64,000 nucleotides of DNA from Mesorhizobium xinjiangense (GTDB lineage: Bacteria; Pseudomonadota; Alphaproteobacteria; Rhizobiales; Rhizobiaceae). Positions 41,066-49,599 of this stretch are shown here, piece after piece. The stretch is taken from the NCBI RefSeq assembly GCF_009749525.1, contig NZ_WOAC01000023.1:17022-81021 (forward strand), written 5' to 3'. The notes under the pieces are model-generated. The model worked only from the letters and a program-made list of their open reading frames with translations. It had not been told where the DNA came from and ran no database searches. The stretch's first letter is position 1, and every line of letters starts with the position of its first letter. Made by a program: the position numbers and the translations under genes.

Positions 41066-43624
41066 ATGCTTTATTTTACGCGCTGGAAGACAATTCTCAT
41101 TTGGCTGACGGTCCTCGTCGGCGTCGTGCTGGCGGCGCCGAACCTGGTTTCCCCGTCGACCCTGGCCTCGTTGCCGGATTGGCTTCCCAAGCGCCAGATG
41201 ACGCTCGGCCTCGATCTGCAGGGCGGTTCGCATATCCTGCTGCAGATCGAAAAGGACGATCTGATCAAGGAACGCCTGGAGACCACGCGCGATGATATTC
41301 GCCGCCTCCTGCGCGATGAACGCATCGGTTATACGGGCCTGTCGGGCACCAACAGAACGGTCCAGGTGCGCATCCGCGATGCCGGCGACATGGAGCGGGC
41401 CAAGGAAGCGTTGTCGCAGCTCATCGAGCCGGTTTCGGCCGGCATTCTTGGTGCGACGACGGTAAGCGAACTGACGCTCGATGAACCTGAGCCAGGCCTG
41501 ATGCGCTATACGCTGACCGACGAAGGCATCGACTACCGCGTGTCGGCCGCCCTTTCGCAGTCGATCGAGGTCGTCAGCCGCCGCGTCAACGAGTTGGGCA
41601 CGACGGAGCCGATCATCCAGCGCCAGGGCAGCGACCGCATCCTGGTCCAGGTTCCCGGCCTCGGTGATCCGGAGCGCCTGAAGGACATTCTCGGCCAGAC
41701 CGCCAAGCTGACATTCCGGATGGTCGACCAGTCGGTGCCGGTTCAGGAGGCCATCGAAGGGCGTCCGCCGGCCGGCACGAGCGTCCTTTATTCGACCGAC
41801 GATCCGCCGGTTCCCTATCTGATCGAGAATCGCGTCATCGTTTCGGGCGAGAACCTGGTGGACGCACAGGCGACATTCGATCAACGGACCAATGAACCGG
41901 TCGTCTCGTTCCGCTTCGACACGCGCGGTGCGACCCGCTTCGGCCAGGCCACGCAGGAGAATGTCGGCCGGCTGTTTGCCATCATCCTCGACGATCAGGT
42001 GATCTCCGCGCCGCAGATCCGTGAGCCGATCCTTGGCGGCACGGGGCAGATTTCGGGCAACTTCACCGTCCAGAGCGCCAACGACCTGGCCGTTCTTCTG
42101 CGCGCTGGTGCGCTTCCCGCGACGCTGACCATCATCGAGGAACGCACGGTCGGCCCGAGCCTCGGCGCGGACTCCATCGAAGCGGGCAAGATCGCCGCCA
42201 TCATCGCCGGCATGTTGGTCGTCGTCTTCATGGTTCTGGCCTATGGCAAGATCGGGATCATCGCCAACATCGCGTTGATCGCCAACCTGACCATGATCGT
42301 CGGTGTCCTGTCCTTCCTCGGGGCGACGCTGACGCTACCCGGCATCGCCGGCATCGTGCTGACCATGGGTATGGCCGTCGATTCCAACATCATCATCTTC
42401 GAGCGCGTGCGTGAGGAGCGCGCCCAGGGCCGGTCGGTCATCCAGGCGCTGGATGCAGGCTTCCGCCACGCAGTCTCGACCATTGTCGATGCCAACGTGA
42501 CGACATTCATCGCCGCGGCGATCATGTTCTATCTGGGATCGGGCCCGGTGCGTGGCTTTGCCGTTACGCTGGCGATCGGCATCGTGACCACCGTTTTCAC
42601 GGCCTTTGTCGTTACACGGTGGCTGATTGCCTTCTGGGTGCGCCGGGCAAGGCCGACGGAGTTGCCGCGCGGTCCGGTCAAGTTCGTGCCCGACGACACG
42701 AAGGTTCCCTTCATGTCGGTGCGCAAATTCGCGTTCACCTTGTCTGCACTGGCTTCCATTGCCACCGTCGTCCTGTTCATGACGGTCAATATGAATCTCG
42801 GCATCGACTTCCGCGGCGGATCGATTGTCGAGGTTCAGGCCAAGAGCGGCAATGCCGACATTGCCGACGTGCGCGGCCGGCTGACCGACCTCAATCTGGG
42901 TGAAGTGCAGGTCCAGGAGTTCGGCAGCCCGCGTGAACTGCTGATCCGCATCGGCACGCAGGAAGGCGGAGACAACGCGGAACAGTCGGCTTTGACGAAT
43001 GTCCAGGACGAGCTTGCCGCCGACTACGAGTTCCGACGCGTCGAAGTGGTCGGTCCGACGATTTCGGCCGAACTGGCGCGCGCCGGAACGATCGCCGTCA
43101 TCGTGTCGCTGTTCGCCATGTTGGTCTATATCTGGCTGCGCTTCGAATGGCAGTTCGCCGTCGGCGCCATCGTCGCCACGCTGCACGATGTGATCATGGT
43201 GATCGGCTTCTATGTGGTGATGGGGCTCGAATTCAACCTGACCAGCATTGCGGCCGTGTTGACGGTGGTGGGCTACTCCATCAACGACACGGTGGTGGTC
43301 TACGACCGCATTCGCGAGAATCTGCGCCGGTTCAAGAAGATGCCGCTCGACGAGCTGATCAATCTCACGATCAATCAGACCTTGTCGCGCACCACAATGA
43401 CCGCTGGAACGACGCTTCTCGCTCTCCTGGCGCTCTACTTGTTTGGCGGCGAAGTCATTTCCTCGTTCACGCAGGCCATGATTTTCGGTGTGATTATCGG
43501 CACCTACTCGTCGATCTTCGTGGCGGGGCCGCTCTTGATCCTGTTCAAGCTGCGGCCGCAGGCCGTGGGGCAGGGACAGGCCAAGGTGGCGGAGGACTCC
43601 TCGATCACGCCAACCAAGGCGTAA
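41066..43624 (+). CDS. secDF: Fused protein translocase subunit SecDF
   Basis: Proton-driven RND-family factor that helps pull exported proteins through SecYEG. SecD (about residues 1-525) and SecF (about 540-840) are joined in one 852-residue chain. The SecD part begins with a membrane helix and MTLGLDLQGGSHILLQIEKD, and its membrane core contains GMAVDSNIIIFERVREE. The SecF part contains LGIDFRGGSIVEVQ and GYSINDTVVVYDRIRENLR. Twelve membrane segments are expected and seen. It heads directly into the Mth938-like gene (four bases between stop and start). Confidence 0.97.
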   Translation: MLYFTRWKTILIWLTVLVGVVLAAPNLVSPSTLASLPDWLPKRQMTLGLDLQGGSHILLQIEKDDLIKERLETTRDDIRRLLRDERIGYTGLSGTNRTVQVRIRDAGDMERAKEALSQLIEPVSAGILGATTVSELTLDEPEPGLMRYTLTDEGIDYRVSAALSQSIEVVSRRVNELGTTEPIIQRQGSDRILVQVPGLGDPERLKDILGQTAKLTFRMVDQSVPVQEAIEGRPPAGTSVLYSTDDPPVPYLIENRVIVSGENLVDAQATFDQRTNEPVVSFRFDTRGATRFGQATQENVGRLFAIILDDQVISAPQIREPILGGTGQISGNFTVQSANDLAVLLRAGALPATLTIIEERTVGPSLGADSIEAGKIAAIIAGMLVVVFMVLAYGKIGIIANIALIANLTMIVGVLSFLGATLTLPGIAGIVLTMGMAVDSNIIIFERVREERAQGRSVIQALDAGFRHAVSTIVDANVTTFIAAAIMFYLGSGPVRGFAVTLAIGIVTTVFTAFVVTRWLIAFWVRRARPTELPRGPVKFVPDDTKVPFMSVRKFAFTLSALASIATVVLFMTVNMNLGIDFRGGSIVEVQAKSGNADIADVRGRLTDLNLGEVQVQEFGSPRELLIRIGTQEGGDNAEQSALTNVQDELAADYEFRRVEVVGPTISAELARAGTIAVIVSLFAMLVYIWLRFEWQFAVGAIVATLHDVIMVIGFYVVMGLEFNLTSIAAVLTVVGYSINDTVVVYDRIRENLRRFKKMPLDELINLTINQTLSRTTMTAGTTLLALLALYLFGGEVISSFTQAMIFGVIIGTYSSIFVAGPLLILFKLRPQAVGQGQAKVAEDSSITPTKA

Positions 43625-43628
43625 TTCC

Positions 43629-44018
43629 GTGGCTGCCGGCATCGTCATTCGCCAGGCGCATTTTCCGGGGCGTCCGGCGATCGAGGCATATGGCAATGGC
43701 GGCTTCCGCTTTGCCGATATGTCGCATCGCGGTTCCATCCTTTGTCTGCCTTCGGGTGTTCATGGCTGGGAGCCGGACGATCCCGAAGCATTGGCCGAAC
43801 GGGATTTCGCGCGTCTCCTCGACGAGGCGGGCGAGATCGAGATCCTGCTGGTCGGAATGGGCCGGGACCTGAAGCCGCTGCCGAAGGCGCTGCGCGAGAC
43901 GCTGAAGGCGGCGGGCATCGCGGCCGAGCCCATGTCGACCGGGGCGGCCGTGCGTACCTACAACGTCCTTCTGGCCGAGGACCGTGCGGTTGCCGCCGCC
44001 CTCATTGCCGTCGACTGA
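43629..44018 (+). CDS. Mth938-like domain protein (DUF498; bacterial NDUFAF3 relative)
   Basis: A 129-residue single-domain protein of the Mth938/DUF498 family, whose mitochondrial member NDUFAF3 is a complex I assembly factor. Landmarks are GGFRFADMSHRGSILCLPSG and ILLVGMGRDLKPLPKALRE. It starts with GTG four bases after the secDF stop, and the next gene starts one base after its own stop, so it sits in the middle of a tightly packed operon. A role in inner-membrane respiratory complex assembly is inferred from the mitochondrial homologue. Confidence 0.85.
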   Translation: MAAGIVIRQAHFPGRPAIEAYGNGGFRFADMSHRGSILCLPSGVHGWEPDDPEALAERDFARLLDEAGEIEILLVGMGRDLKPLPKALRETLKAAGIAAEPMSTGAAVRTYNVLLAEDRAVAAALIAVD

Positions 44019-44019
44019 C

Positions 44020-44847
44020 ATGACAGAATCTCTGGCGCATGCAATGGCGACCCTGCGCGAGGGCGATCGCGACCGTTATCTGTCGATCCTCTATGCACCC
44101 GAGGACCGCCGAAAGGCACTGGCGGCGCTCTACGCCTTCAATGTCGAGATCGCGCGCGTGCGCGATCTGATCCATGAGCCGCTGCCCGGCGAGATCAGGC
44201 TGCAATGGTGGCGCGATGCGATTGCCGGCGGCCAGCCGACGACCGGCAATCCGCTTGCTGATGCGCTCATCCAAACCATCAGCCGGCATGATCTGCCGCC
44301 GGACGCCTTCGACAACTATATCGAGGCGCGCATCTTCGATCTCTACGACGATCCGATGACCGATCGGAATATGCTGGAGGGCTATTGCGGCGAGACGGCC
44401 TCGACGCTGATCCAGCTTGCCGCGATGATTCTCGACCGCGCGGCCGCGCCGTCATATGCGGCCCTGGCCGGTCATGCCGGCTGCGCCCAGGCGATTGCCG
44501 GCCTGATGCGCCTCCTGCCGGTCCACTGCATGCGCGGGCAGTGCTACATCCCGGCCGATATCTTGGCCGCGGCCGGCACCGACCGCGAGGCGATGCTGTC
44601 GGCTGCCGCCGGAGAAAACGAAAAGCAGGCCGTACTCGCCATGGTGGCGCTCGGCCGCGAGCATCTTGCCCGTTTCGAGAAAGACGCCGGCGCGCTGCCC
44701 GACACACTCAGGCCGGCCTTTTTGCCGGCGGGGCTTGCCGGGGCCTATCTCGACCGCGTCGCGCGCGCGCCTCTTTCCGGCGGCAGCGACATTCCGGCGA
44801 TCAAAAAGCACTGGATCATGTTGCGCCGCGCGACACGCGGGTGGTGA
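44020..44847 (+). CDS. Squalene/phytoene synthase family protein (NDUFAF6-like)
   Basis: A 275-residue protein with the all-helical trans-prenyltransferase fold of squalene/phytoene synthases. The first Asp-rich region of true synthases is weak or absent (VEIARVRDLIHEP), and no carotenoid or hopanoid genes are nearby. The match to QWWRDAI and YCGETAST is typical of the NDUFAF6 (C8orf38) group. ATG 44020 lies one base after the preceding stop. Together with the NDUFAF3-like neighbour this suggests a respiratory assembly role rather than terpenoid synthesis; the latter remains possible. Confidence 0.82.
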   Translation: MTESLAHAMATLREGDRDRYLSILYAPEDRRKALAALYAFNVEIARVRDLIHEPLPGEIRLQWWRDAIAGGQPTTGNPLADALIQTISRHDLPPDAFDNYIEARIFDLYDDPMTDRNMLEGYCGETASTLIQLAAMILDRAAAPSYAALAGHAGCAQAIAGLMRLLPVHCMRGQCYIPADILAAAGTDREAMLSAAAGENEKQAVLAMVALGREHLARFEKDAGALPDTLRPAFLPAGLAGAYLDRVARAPLSGGSDIPAIKKHWIMLRRATRGW

Positions 44848-44868
44848 GGAAGGCAACGGGAAAATGGG

Positions 44869-46278
44869 CTACTCGGCAGCTTCGGCCTGCGGCGGCATGC
44901 CCAACCAGGCCCGGCAGTCGGCCAGGGCGCGCGCCGAAATCGCCTTCTTCTTGGCGATCGCCTTTTCCTTGCCGCGCAGGCGCTTTCCTTCCGGCTTGGG
45001 AACCTCGACCGGCGGAAACAGGCCGAAATTGACGTTCATCGGCTGGAAGGAGCGTTTTCCCGGTTCGTCCTCGGAGACGATATGTCCGCCGGTGATGTGG
45101 CCGAGCAGGGCGCCGAAGGCGGTGGTTTCCGGGGGCAGATCCGGCGCCCGGCCAAGCCGATCGGCGACGGCGAAGCGCCCGGCGATGAGGCCGATGGCGG
45201 CCGATTCGACATAGCCCTCGCAGCCGGTGATCTGTCCGGCAAAACGCAGGCCGGGCCGCGTCTTCAATTGCAGCGAGTTGTCGAGCAGCACCGGCGAATT
45301 GATGTAGGTGTTGCGATGCAGCCCGCCGAGGCGCGCAAATTCCGCATTCTCAAGACCCGGAATCATGCGGAAGATGTGCACCTGCTCGCCATACTTCAGT
45401 TTCGTCTGGAAACCGACCATGTTGTAGAGTGTGCCCAGCGCATTGTCCTGGCGAAGCTGTACGACCGCATATGGCTTGACCGAGGGATCGTGGCTGTTGG
45501 TCAGGCCCATCGGCTTCATCGGTCCGTGGCGCAAGGTTTCCACGCCGCGCTCGGCCATGATCTCGATCGGCAGGCAGCCGTCGAAATAGGGTGTGCCTTC
45601 CCACTGCTTGAATTCCGTCTTGGCGCCGTCGATAAGCGCCTGGACGAAGTCCAGATACTGCTCCTTGGAAAGCGGGCAGTTGATGTAATCCTTGCCCGTT
45701 CCGCCTGGACCGACCTTGTCGTAGCGTGACTGGAACCAGCAAACATCCATGTCGATGGAGTCGAAGTGGACGATGGGCGCGATGGCGTCGAAAAAGGCCA
45801 GCGCGTCGGCATCGGTTTCGCTCGCGATGGCTTGGGCGAGGGAGGGTGCGGTGAGCGGCCCGGTGGCGATGATCGCCTGATCCCAGTCGGCGGGCGGCAG
45901 GCCGGCAATTTCCTCGCGCGCAATGGTGACGAGCGGGTGGTCTTCCAGCTTCGCCGTCACGGCGGCGGAAAATCCGTCGCGGTCGACCGCCAGGGCGCCG
46001 CCGGCCGGCACCTGGTTGCTGTCGCCGGCCGCCATGATGAGCGAATTGGCAAGCCGCATCTCGGCATGCAGCAGCCCGACTGCATTGGCCTCGGCATCGT
46101 CGGAGCGGAAGGAATTGGAACAGACCAGTTCGGCCAGCGCATCGGTCTTGTGTGCATCGGTGCCGCGCACGCCGCGCATTTCGTGCAGGGTGACGGGCAG
46201 GCCGGCCGACGCGATCTGCCAGGCTGCTTCCGAACCGGCGAGACCGCCGCCAATGACATGTATGGGCTTTGTCGACAT
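44869..46278 (-). CDS. trmFO: Methylenetetrahydrofolate--tRNA-(uracil-5-)-methyltransferase TrmFO
   Basis: Folate- and FAD-dependent enzyme that makes m5U54 in the T-loop of tRNA. The 469 residues begin with the FAD-binding [18 protein letters not shown] and the family motif [12 protein letters not shown]. The C-terminal part carries [18 protein letters not shown] and [10 protein letters not shown]. The length agrees with the GidA-like small form. It converges on the squalene/phytoene synthase family gene and is divergent from the lipoprotein gene. Confidence 0.96.
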   Translation of the reverse strand: MSTKPIHVIGGGLAGSEAAWQIASAGLPVTLHEMRGVRGTDAHKTDALAELVCSNSFRSDDAEANAVGLLHAEMRLANSLIMAAGDSNQVPAGGALAVDRDGFSAAVTAKLEDHPLVTIAREEIAGLPPADWDQAIIATGPLTAPSLAQAIASETDADALAFFDAIAPIVHFDSIDMDVCWFQSRYDKVGPGGTGKDYINCPLSKEQYLDFVQALIDGAKTEFKQWEGTPYFDGCLPIEIMAERGVETLRHGPMKPMGLTNSHDPSVKPYAVVQLRQDNALGTLYNMVGFQTKLKYGEQVHIFRMIPGLENAEFARLGGLHRNTYINSPVLLDNSLQLKTRPGLRFAGQITGCEGYVESAAIGLIAGRFAVADRLGRAPDLPPETTAFGALLGHITGGHIVSEDEPGKRSFQPMNVNFGLFPPVEVPKPEGKRLRGKEKAIAKKKAISARALADCRAWLGMPPQAEAAE

Positions 46279-46409
46279 GGCTTACGACATAAGCGCCGCG
46301 CGGCGCTTTTGCAATCGTCGGGTCGAGCGATGTGCGGACCGTCGAACGCACGGCGCGGCCAATTTGCCGCGCTTGCGCAAATGTGCGCTGCGGCATAGAG
46401 AATTTCTTT

Positions 46410-47033
46410 ATGAAGTCATTGATTCCTGCCGTCTTTGTTCCGCTCCTGGCCGCTGTTCTTGCCGGGTGCAATACGCATTCCAGCAACTATGAAGATGTCG
46501 CGGCCAATTCCAGCACGCAAAGCTTCGCCGTGTGCAGCGGATTTGACTGCTACTGGCGCACCAAGGTGCCGGTGACGCGGCGCGACGCCAATCGCTATGC
46601 GGCGATCATGGCGGCCGGCCGCTCCTCGCCCGACGCCGAGCGAAAGGCCGTGGCAAAGGCCGTCGTCTATTTCGAGAAGAGCAACGCCGCCTTTCTCGGC
46701 CACACCGACACGCCGATGTCGCAGTTCCGCAATGCCGGAAAGAAAGGCGAGATGGACTGCATCGACGAGGGGACCAATACCCAGTCCCTGTTGCGCTATC
46801 TCGATCGGCGGGGCCTGCTCAGGCATCATTCCGCCGGCCCGACGATCACCCGCGGCTTCATTCTGGATGGTCAGTTTCCGCATGTAACGGCGGTGCTGAT
46901 CGAGGAGAACGGGTTCAGATGGTCCGTCGACAGCTGGCCGACCGAAGTGGGGCAGGAGCCGGAGATCATGAGCGTCGAACAGTGGGTCAAGAACGGCGAT
47001 CTCGCCGAAGAGCTGTCGGCCGCGATGCGCTGA
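46410..47033 (+). CDS. Conserved rhizobial lipoprotein of unknown function
   Basis: A 207-residue lipoprotein I cannot name. The lipobox AVLAGC puts the lipidated Cys at residue 20. The mature part contains YWRTKVPVTRRDANRY, GTNTQSLLRYLDRRGLL and EENGFRWSVDSW, with three further cysteines. The sequence is well behaved (no repeats, no membrane segments after the anchor). ATG 46410 is chosen because it gives a perfect lipoprotein signal; the frame is open for 26 codons upstream. Function and partners are unknown. Confidence 0.75.
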   Translation: MKSLIPAVFVPLLAAVLAGCNTHSSNYEDVAANSSTQSFAVCSGFDCYWRTKVPVTRRDANRYAAIMAAGRSSPDAERKAVAKAVVYFEKSNAAFLGHTDTPMSQFRNAGKKGEMDCIDEGTNTQSLLRYLDRRGLLRHHSAGPTITRGFILDGQFPHVTAVLIEENGFRWSVDSWPTEVGQEPEIMSVEQWVKNGDLAEELSAAMR

Positions 47034-47035
47034 GG

Positions 47036-47083
47036 CGTTCGAGCAGCCGCGGCGCAAACCGTTCGAGCAGCCGCGGCGCAAAC
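47036..47083. repeat. Perfect 24-base direct repeat, two copies
   Basis: Two adjacent identical copies of a 24-base unit beginning CGTTCGAGCAGCC and containing the palindrome GCCGCGGC, two bases after the lipoprotein stop codon. I see no coding or structural explanation beyond a possible double hairpin. Confidence 0.9.
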
Positions 47084-47150
47084 CCAAGTTTCAATTTGCC
47101 TGGCGGGGATGTGGCGGCCAAACGCCGGCCGCTGGAGAAAAATTGAAGGT

Positions 47151-47275
47151 ACAAAAAACAACACCCGCCGGGGGAGGAGGTCCGGCGGGTGTCGTTGTTT
47201 TCGGCCAGCATCCGGGAGGAGGTGAATGCTGGCCGTATCCACCGGGGCCTGGGAGGAGGTAGGCCCTGGCGAGAT
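47151..47275 (-). ncRNA. Cuckoo/CcsR/alpha-r14-like small RNA with three anti-Shine-Dalgarno hairpin loops
   Basis: Read on the minus strand there are three consecutive hairpins. Hairpin 1 has arms 47261-47266/47245-47250, hairpin 2 has 10-base arms 47226-47235/47202-47211, and hairpin 3 has perfect 11-base arms 47182-47192/47161-47171. Each loop contains ACCTCCTCCC, complementary to ribosome-binding sites. Hairpin 3 is followed by TGTTTTTTGT (47160-47151), so it doubles as an intrinsic terminator. This matches the design reported for alpha-r14 (NfeR1), CcsR and 'cuckoo' RNAs of alphaproteobacteria. It begins within about ten bases of the DUF1127 stop codon, so it may be cut from that mRNA rather than have its own promoter. 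The 5' end is estimated. Confidence 0.9.
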
Positions 47276-47284
47276 TCGAATTTG

Positions 47285-47425
47285 TCAGATGGCCTTGCGG
47301 GCGACGAAGGGGATGTCGCCACGGGCAATGCCGAGGTCGCTCAACTCGCGGTTCGAAAGGCGGCTCAGCTCACCCACGGTCTCGCGGTAGCGGCGCCAGT
47401 TGCGGTAATTGCGGATCAGGTTCAT
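47285..47425 (-). CDS. DUF1127 small Arg-rich protein
   Basis: A 46-codon gene. The product starts MNLIRNYRNWRRYRE and continues GELSRLSNRELSDLGI, the DUF1127 signature, ending VARKAI. An AGAGAGATAGAGA tract precedes the ATG. It is rich in Arg and probably binds RNA; a relative in Rhodobacter (CcaF1) is encoded just upstream of the CcsR RNAs and is reported to act on RNA. Here too an anti-Shine-Dalgarno RNA follows immediately. Upstream on the minus strand, TTCAAA and TAGATT spaced by 17 bases form a possible promoter (weak evidence). Confidence 0.92.
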   Translation of the reverse strand: MNLIRNYRNWRRYRETVGELSRLSNRELSDLGIARGDIPFVARKAI

Positions 47426-47585
47426 TTCTCTATCTCTCTATCGTCGTATCGGCTGTTCTCTTGTATGTCTGCAATCTAGGTATGGTCGTTGGTGATTTGA
47501 AGTGTGAATGCTGCATGGCAGCAATGCGTATTGTGCAATGCAATATCGGCCCTGAGGGCGACGATCTCGTGAAGGAAGGTTCAAC

Positions 47586-48695
47586 GTGAACTACGCCGCG
47601 AGGGTCAAGAACGATATCGGTCGCTGGAGATCCAGGGGATGGATCGATGCATCCGCCGCCGAGCGGATGACCCGGGATGTCGAAAAGCGCGCTGCAAGGA
47701 CCCTCGGCTTCGGCGCTATATTGGCGGTTCTGGCCGCCATCCTGTTTGCCGCCGCCATCTTGATCTTCATTGCCGCGAACTGGGAGGCGATCGCGCACCT
47801 GGTTCGGGTGGCGATGCTGTTCATGCTCATCTTTGCCGGCTATGTCGGTGGCGCCGTTTTGAAGTCGCGCGGGCTCGACGGGGCGGGCGAGGGCGCGTGG
47901 ATCGTCGCGGCAGCCGCCTTCGGGGGCGCGATCGCGCTGATCGCGCAGATGTACCATCTGTCGGGCGAGGAAGCCGACGCGGTGTTCACCTGGGGTGCCG
48001 GCGTCGCACTGGCCGCACTCGTTCTGAGGTCTCCGGCGCTGACGGTCGTTTGTGTGGCGCTTTCCGGCGTGTGGCTATCGTTCGCGATTGCGGAAATCGA
48101 CATGCGGCAGCCGTTTGGACCGGCGGTTGGCTATCCGGTTGTCGCGGCCATCCTATGGAGCCTGTCCTTGTGGACTGCGAGCCGGCCGTCGCGTCATCTC
48201 CTCCTGCTGCTCCTGATCTATTACGGGCTGCTGCAATATCTGCGCGCCGATGATCCGGCGGTTGCCATTGCCGTCGCTGCCGTCTCGGTCGGCTATTTCG
48301 TCCTTTGCGCTCTGCGCCCCCGTATGGCCGAGCGCCTTCTGGCGATCGGCCAGGCGCGCGTCCATGGGCTGATCGGTTTCGGCGCTGCCATGATGCTCCT
48401 GCAACTGCGTTTCGGCGATGGAACCGCCTTTGCCTTGCTGGCCTTCCTGACCTTTGCCGGCGCCGTCGCAGCACTGGTTCTGGGCGGCAGGGACAGTGCG
48501 CCGGTGCGCTGGCTGGCCTATTTGCTGTTCGCAGTGGAACTTTGCGTCGTCTATCTCGCGACCATTGGCACCATGCTGGGTACGGCCGGTTTTCTGCTGG
48601 CGGCCGCGCTTTTGCTGGCTGCAATCGCCACTGTCATCTTCCGCTTCGAGCGCCGGTTGCGCGATGAGCAGAATCGGGAGGGAGCCAGAACATGA
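47586..48695 (+). CDS. DUF2157 multi-pass membrane protein
   Basis: A 369-residue protein with an N-terminal soluble DUF2157-type segment (IGRWRSRGWIDASAAERMT, residues 11-29) followed by about ten hydrophobic segments from residue 40 to 355. The GTG start is preceded by GAAGGAAGG. It overlaps the next gene by four bases (ATGA). DUF2157 proteins often pair with GDYxxLxY proteins; the biochemical role of the pair is unknown. The 160 bases between its start and the DUF1127 gene form a divergent promoter region. Confidence 0.85.
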   Translation: MNYAARVKNDIGRWRSRGWIDASAAERMTRDVEKRAARTLGFGAILAVLAAILFAAAILIFIAANWEAIAHLVRVAMLFMLIFAGYVGGAVLKSRGLDGAGEGAWIVAAAAFGGAIALIAQMYHLSGEEADAVFTWGAGVALAALVLRSPALTVVCVALSGVWLSFAIAEIDMRQPFGPAVGYPVVAAILWSLSLWTASRPSRHLLLLLLIYYGLLQYLRADDPAVAIAVAAVSVGYFVLCALRPRMAERLLAIGQARVHGLIGFGAAMMLLQLRFGDGTAFALLAFLTFAGAVAALVLGGRDSAPVRWLAYLLFAVELCVVYLATIGTMLGTAGFLLAAALLLAAIATVIFRFERRLRDEQNREGART

Positions 48696-49279
48696 GCAGG
48701 CGGGCCAGGCTGATAGCCGGCGCGGTGCTGGTTGCGCTCGTACAGATCGGTTTCCTGGCCTGGATCATCGCCGGCCGGGCGGCCATCCTGCGCGACGGAG
48801 CCGAAATCCGCCTGACGGTCGAGCCGGTGGACCCGCGCGATCTGCTCAGGGGAGACTATGTCCGTCTCACATACAATATTTCCACCGTTCAATCCGCACT
48901 GTTCGATTCCGGAGTGTTGGCGGATCATAGGGGCGCAGGAGGGGAACGCTTGTGCATCGGCCTCGATCCCGACGAGGACGGCATTGCGCGCGCCGTCTCC
49001 ATTCGTCCCGCCAATGACGCAGGGCGCGCGGCAGAGACGGGTGCGGTGGAGATTTGCGGCAAAGCGACGGGCGTGTGGAGTGGCGCGCAGGGGCGGAACC
49101 TGCGCCTGGAATACGGCATAGAGCGCTTCTATCTGCCGGAAGGCGAGGGCAGGGCAATCGAGCGCGATCTGGGCCTGCGTGCGTTTACGGTCGTGGTGGC
49201 AGTCGGCGCGGACGGGCAGGCGCAGATCAAGGCGCTTTACGACGGTGAAACCAAGCTCTACGAAGAACCGCTCTATTAG
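48692..49279 (+). CDS. GDYxxLxY protein, partner of DUF2157 protein
   Basis: A 195-residue protein with an N-terminal membrane anchor (GAVLVALVQIGFLAWIIAG, about 9-28) and a predicted periplasmic domain. The defining motif GDYVRLTY follows DPRDLLR near residue 53, and the C-terminal part has RFYLPEGEGRAIE. Overlap with the DUF2157 gene implies coupled translation and a joint membrane function, which remains uncharacterised. Confidence 0.85.
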   Translation: MSRRARLIAGAVLVALVQIGFLAWIIAGRAAILRDGAEIRLTVEPVDPRDLLRGDYVRLTYNISTVQSALFDSGVLADHRGAGGERLCIGLDPDEDGIARAVSIRPANDAGRAAETGAVEICGKATGVWSGAQGRNLRLEYGIERFYLPEGEGRAIERDLGLRAFTVVVAVGADGQAQIKALYDGETKLYEEPLY

Positions 49280-49340
49280 CCGAGATGCCCTGTGGCAGCT
49301 TTTCGGCGCCTGTTTGTCTGTCCGCACGACCCCGCGGTAT

Positions 49341-49371
49341 AAAAAAAGCCGCATTTTTGCGGCGTTTTTTG
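49341..49371. terminator. Bidirectional intrinsic terminator before tRNA-Leu
   Basis: Seven A residues, stem GCCGCA/TGCGGC with a TTTT loop, then GTTTTTTG. A-tract on one side and T-tract on the other allow termination in both directions; the plus-strand unit ending at 49279 is the obvious client. Confidence 0.9.
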
Positions 49372-49430
49372 TTTGAAGCCGCAGTGGCTGATGATATAGA
49401 CCACCCGCTTTCGGGGCTGATGCTTCGAAA

Positions 49431-49515
49431 GCGGGTGTGGTGGAATTGGTAGACACGCAGGATTTAGGTTCCTGTGGCGCAAGCCGTGGGGGTTCAAATC
49501 CCTCCACCCGCACCA
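49431..49515 (+). tRNA. tRNA-Leu (anticodon UAG)
   Basis: Acceptor arms GCGGGTG (49431-49437) and CACCCGC (49505-49511) with discriminator A and an encoded CCA end. The anticodon stem CAGGA/TCCTG holds loop TTTAGGT with anticodon TAG at 49465-49467. The T-arm is GGGGGTTCAAATCCCTCC-like, and the variable arm is long (TGGCGCAAGCCG), as required for a leucine tRNA. It decodes CUN codons. It lies about 85 bases before tig, and no integrase or att duplication accompanies it. Confidence 0.97.
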
Positions 49516-49599
49516 GAAGCCACTCCCGGCAAAGAGAATCCACTGGCGAAACGGCAAGACGCTGTTGCGCTCGGCATTCGTGAAGACAAAGGTTTGATG

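Noticed and set aside
44020..44847. Carotenoid or hopanoid biosynthesis cluster
   Set aside because: Only one synthase-family gene is present, its Asp-rich motifs are weak, and neighbours are secDF, an Mth938-like gene and trmFO rather than terpenoid genes.
9214..47560. Shared 15-mer ATCGGCCCTGAGGGC at 9214 and 47546
   Set aside because: A single 15-base match between two sites in a 64-kb GC-rich window is near chance expectation, and flanks do not align.
49431..49515. Genomic island insertion at tRNA-Leu
   Set aside because: No integrase, no duplicated tRNA 3' end and no composition change nearby; tig directly follows as in other Rhizobiales.
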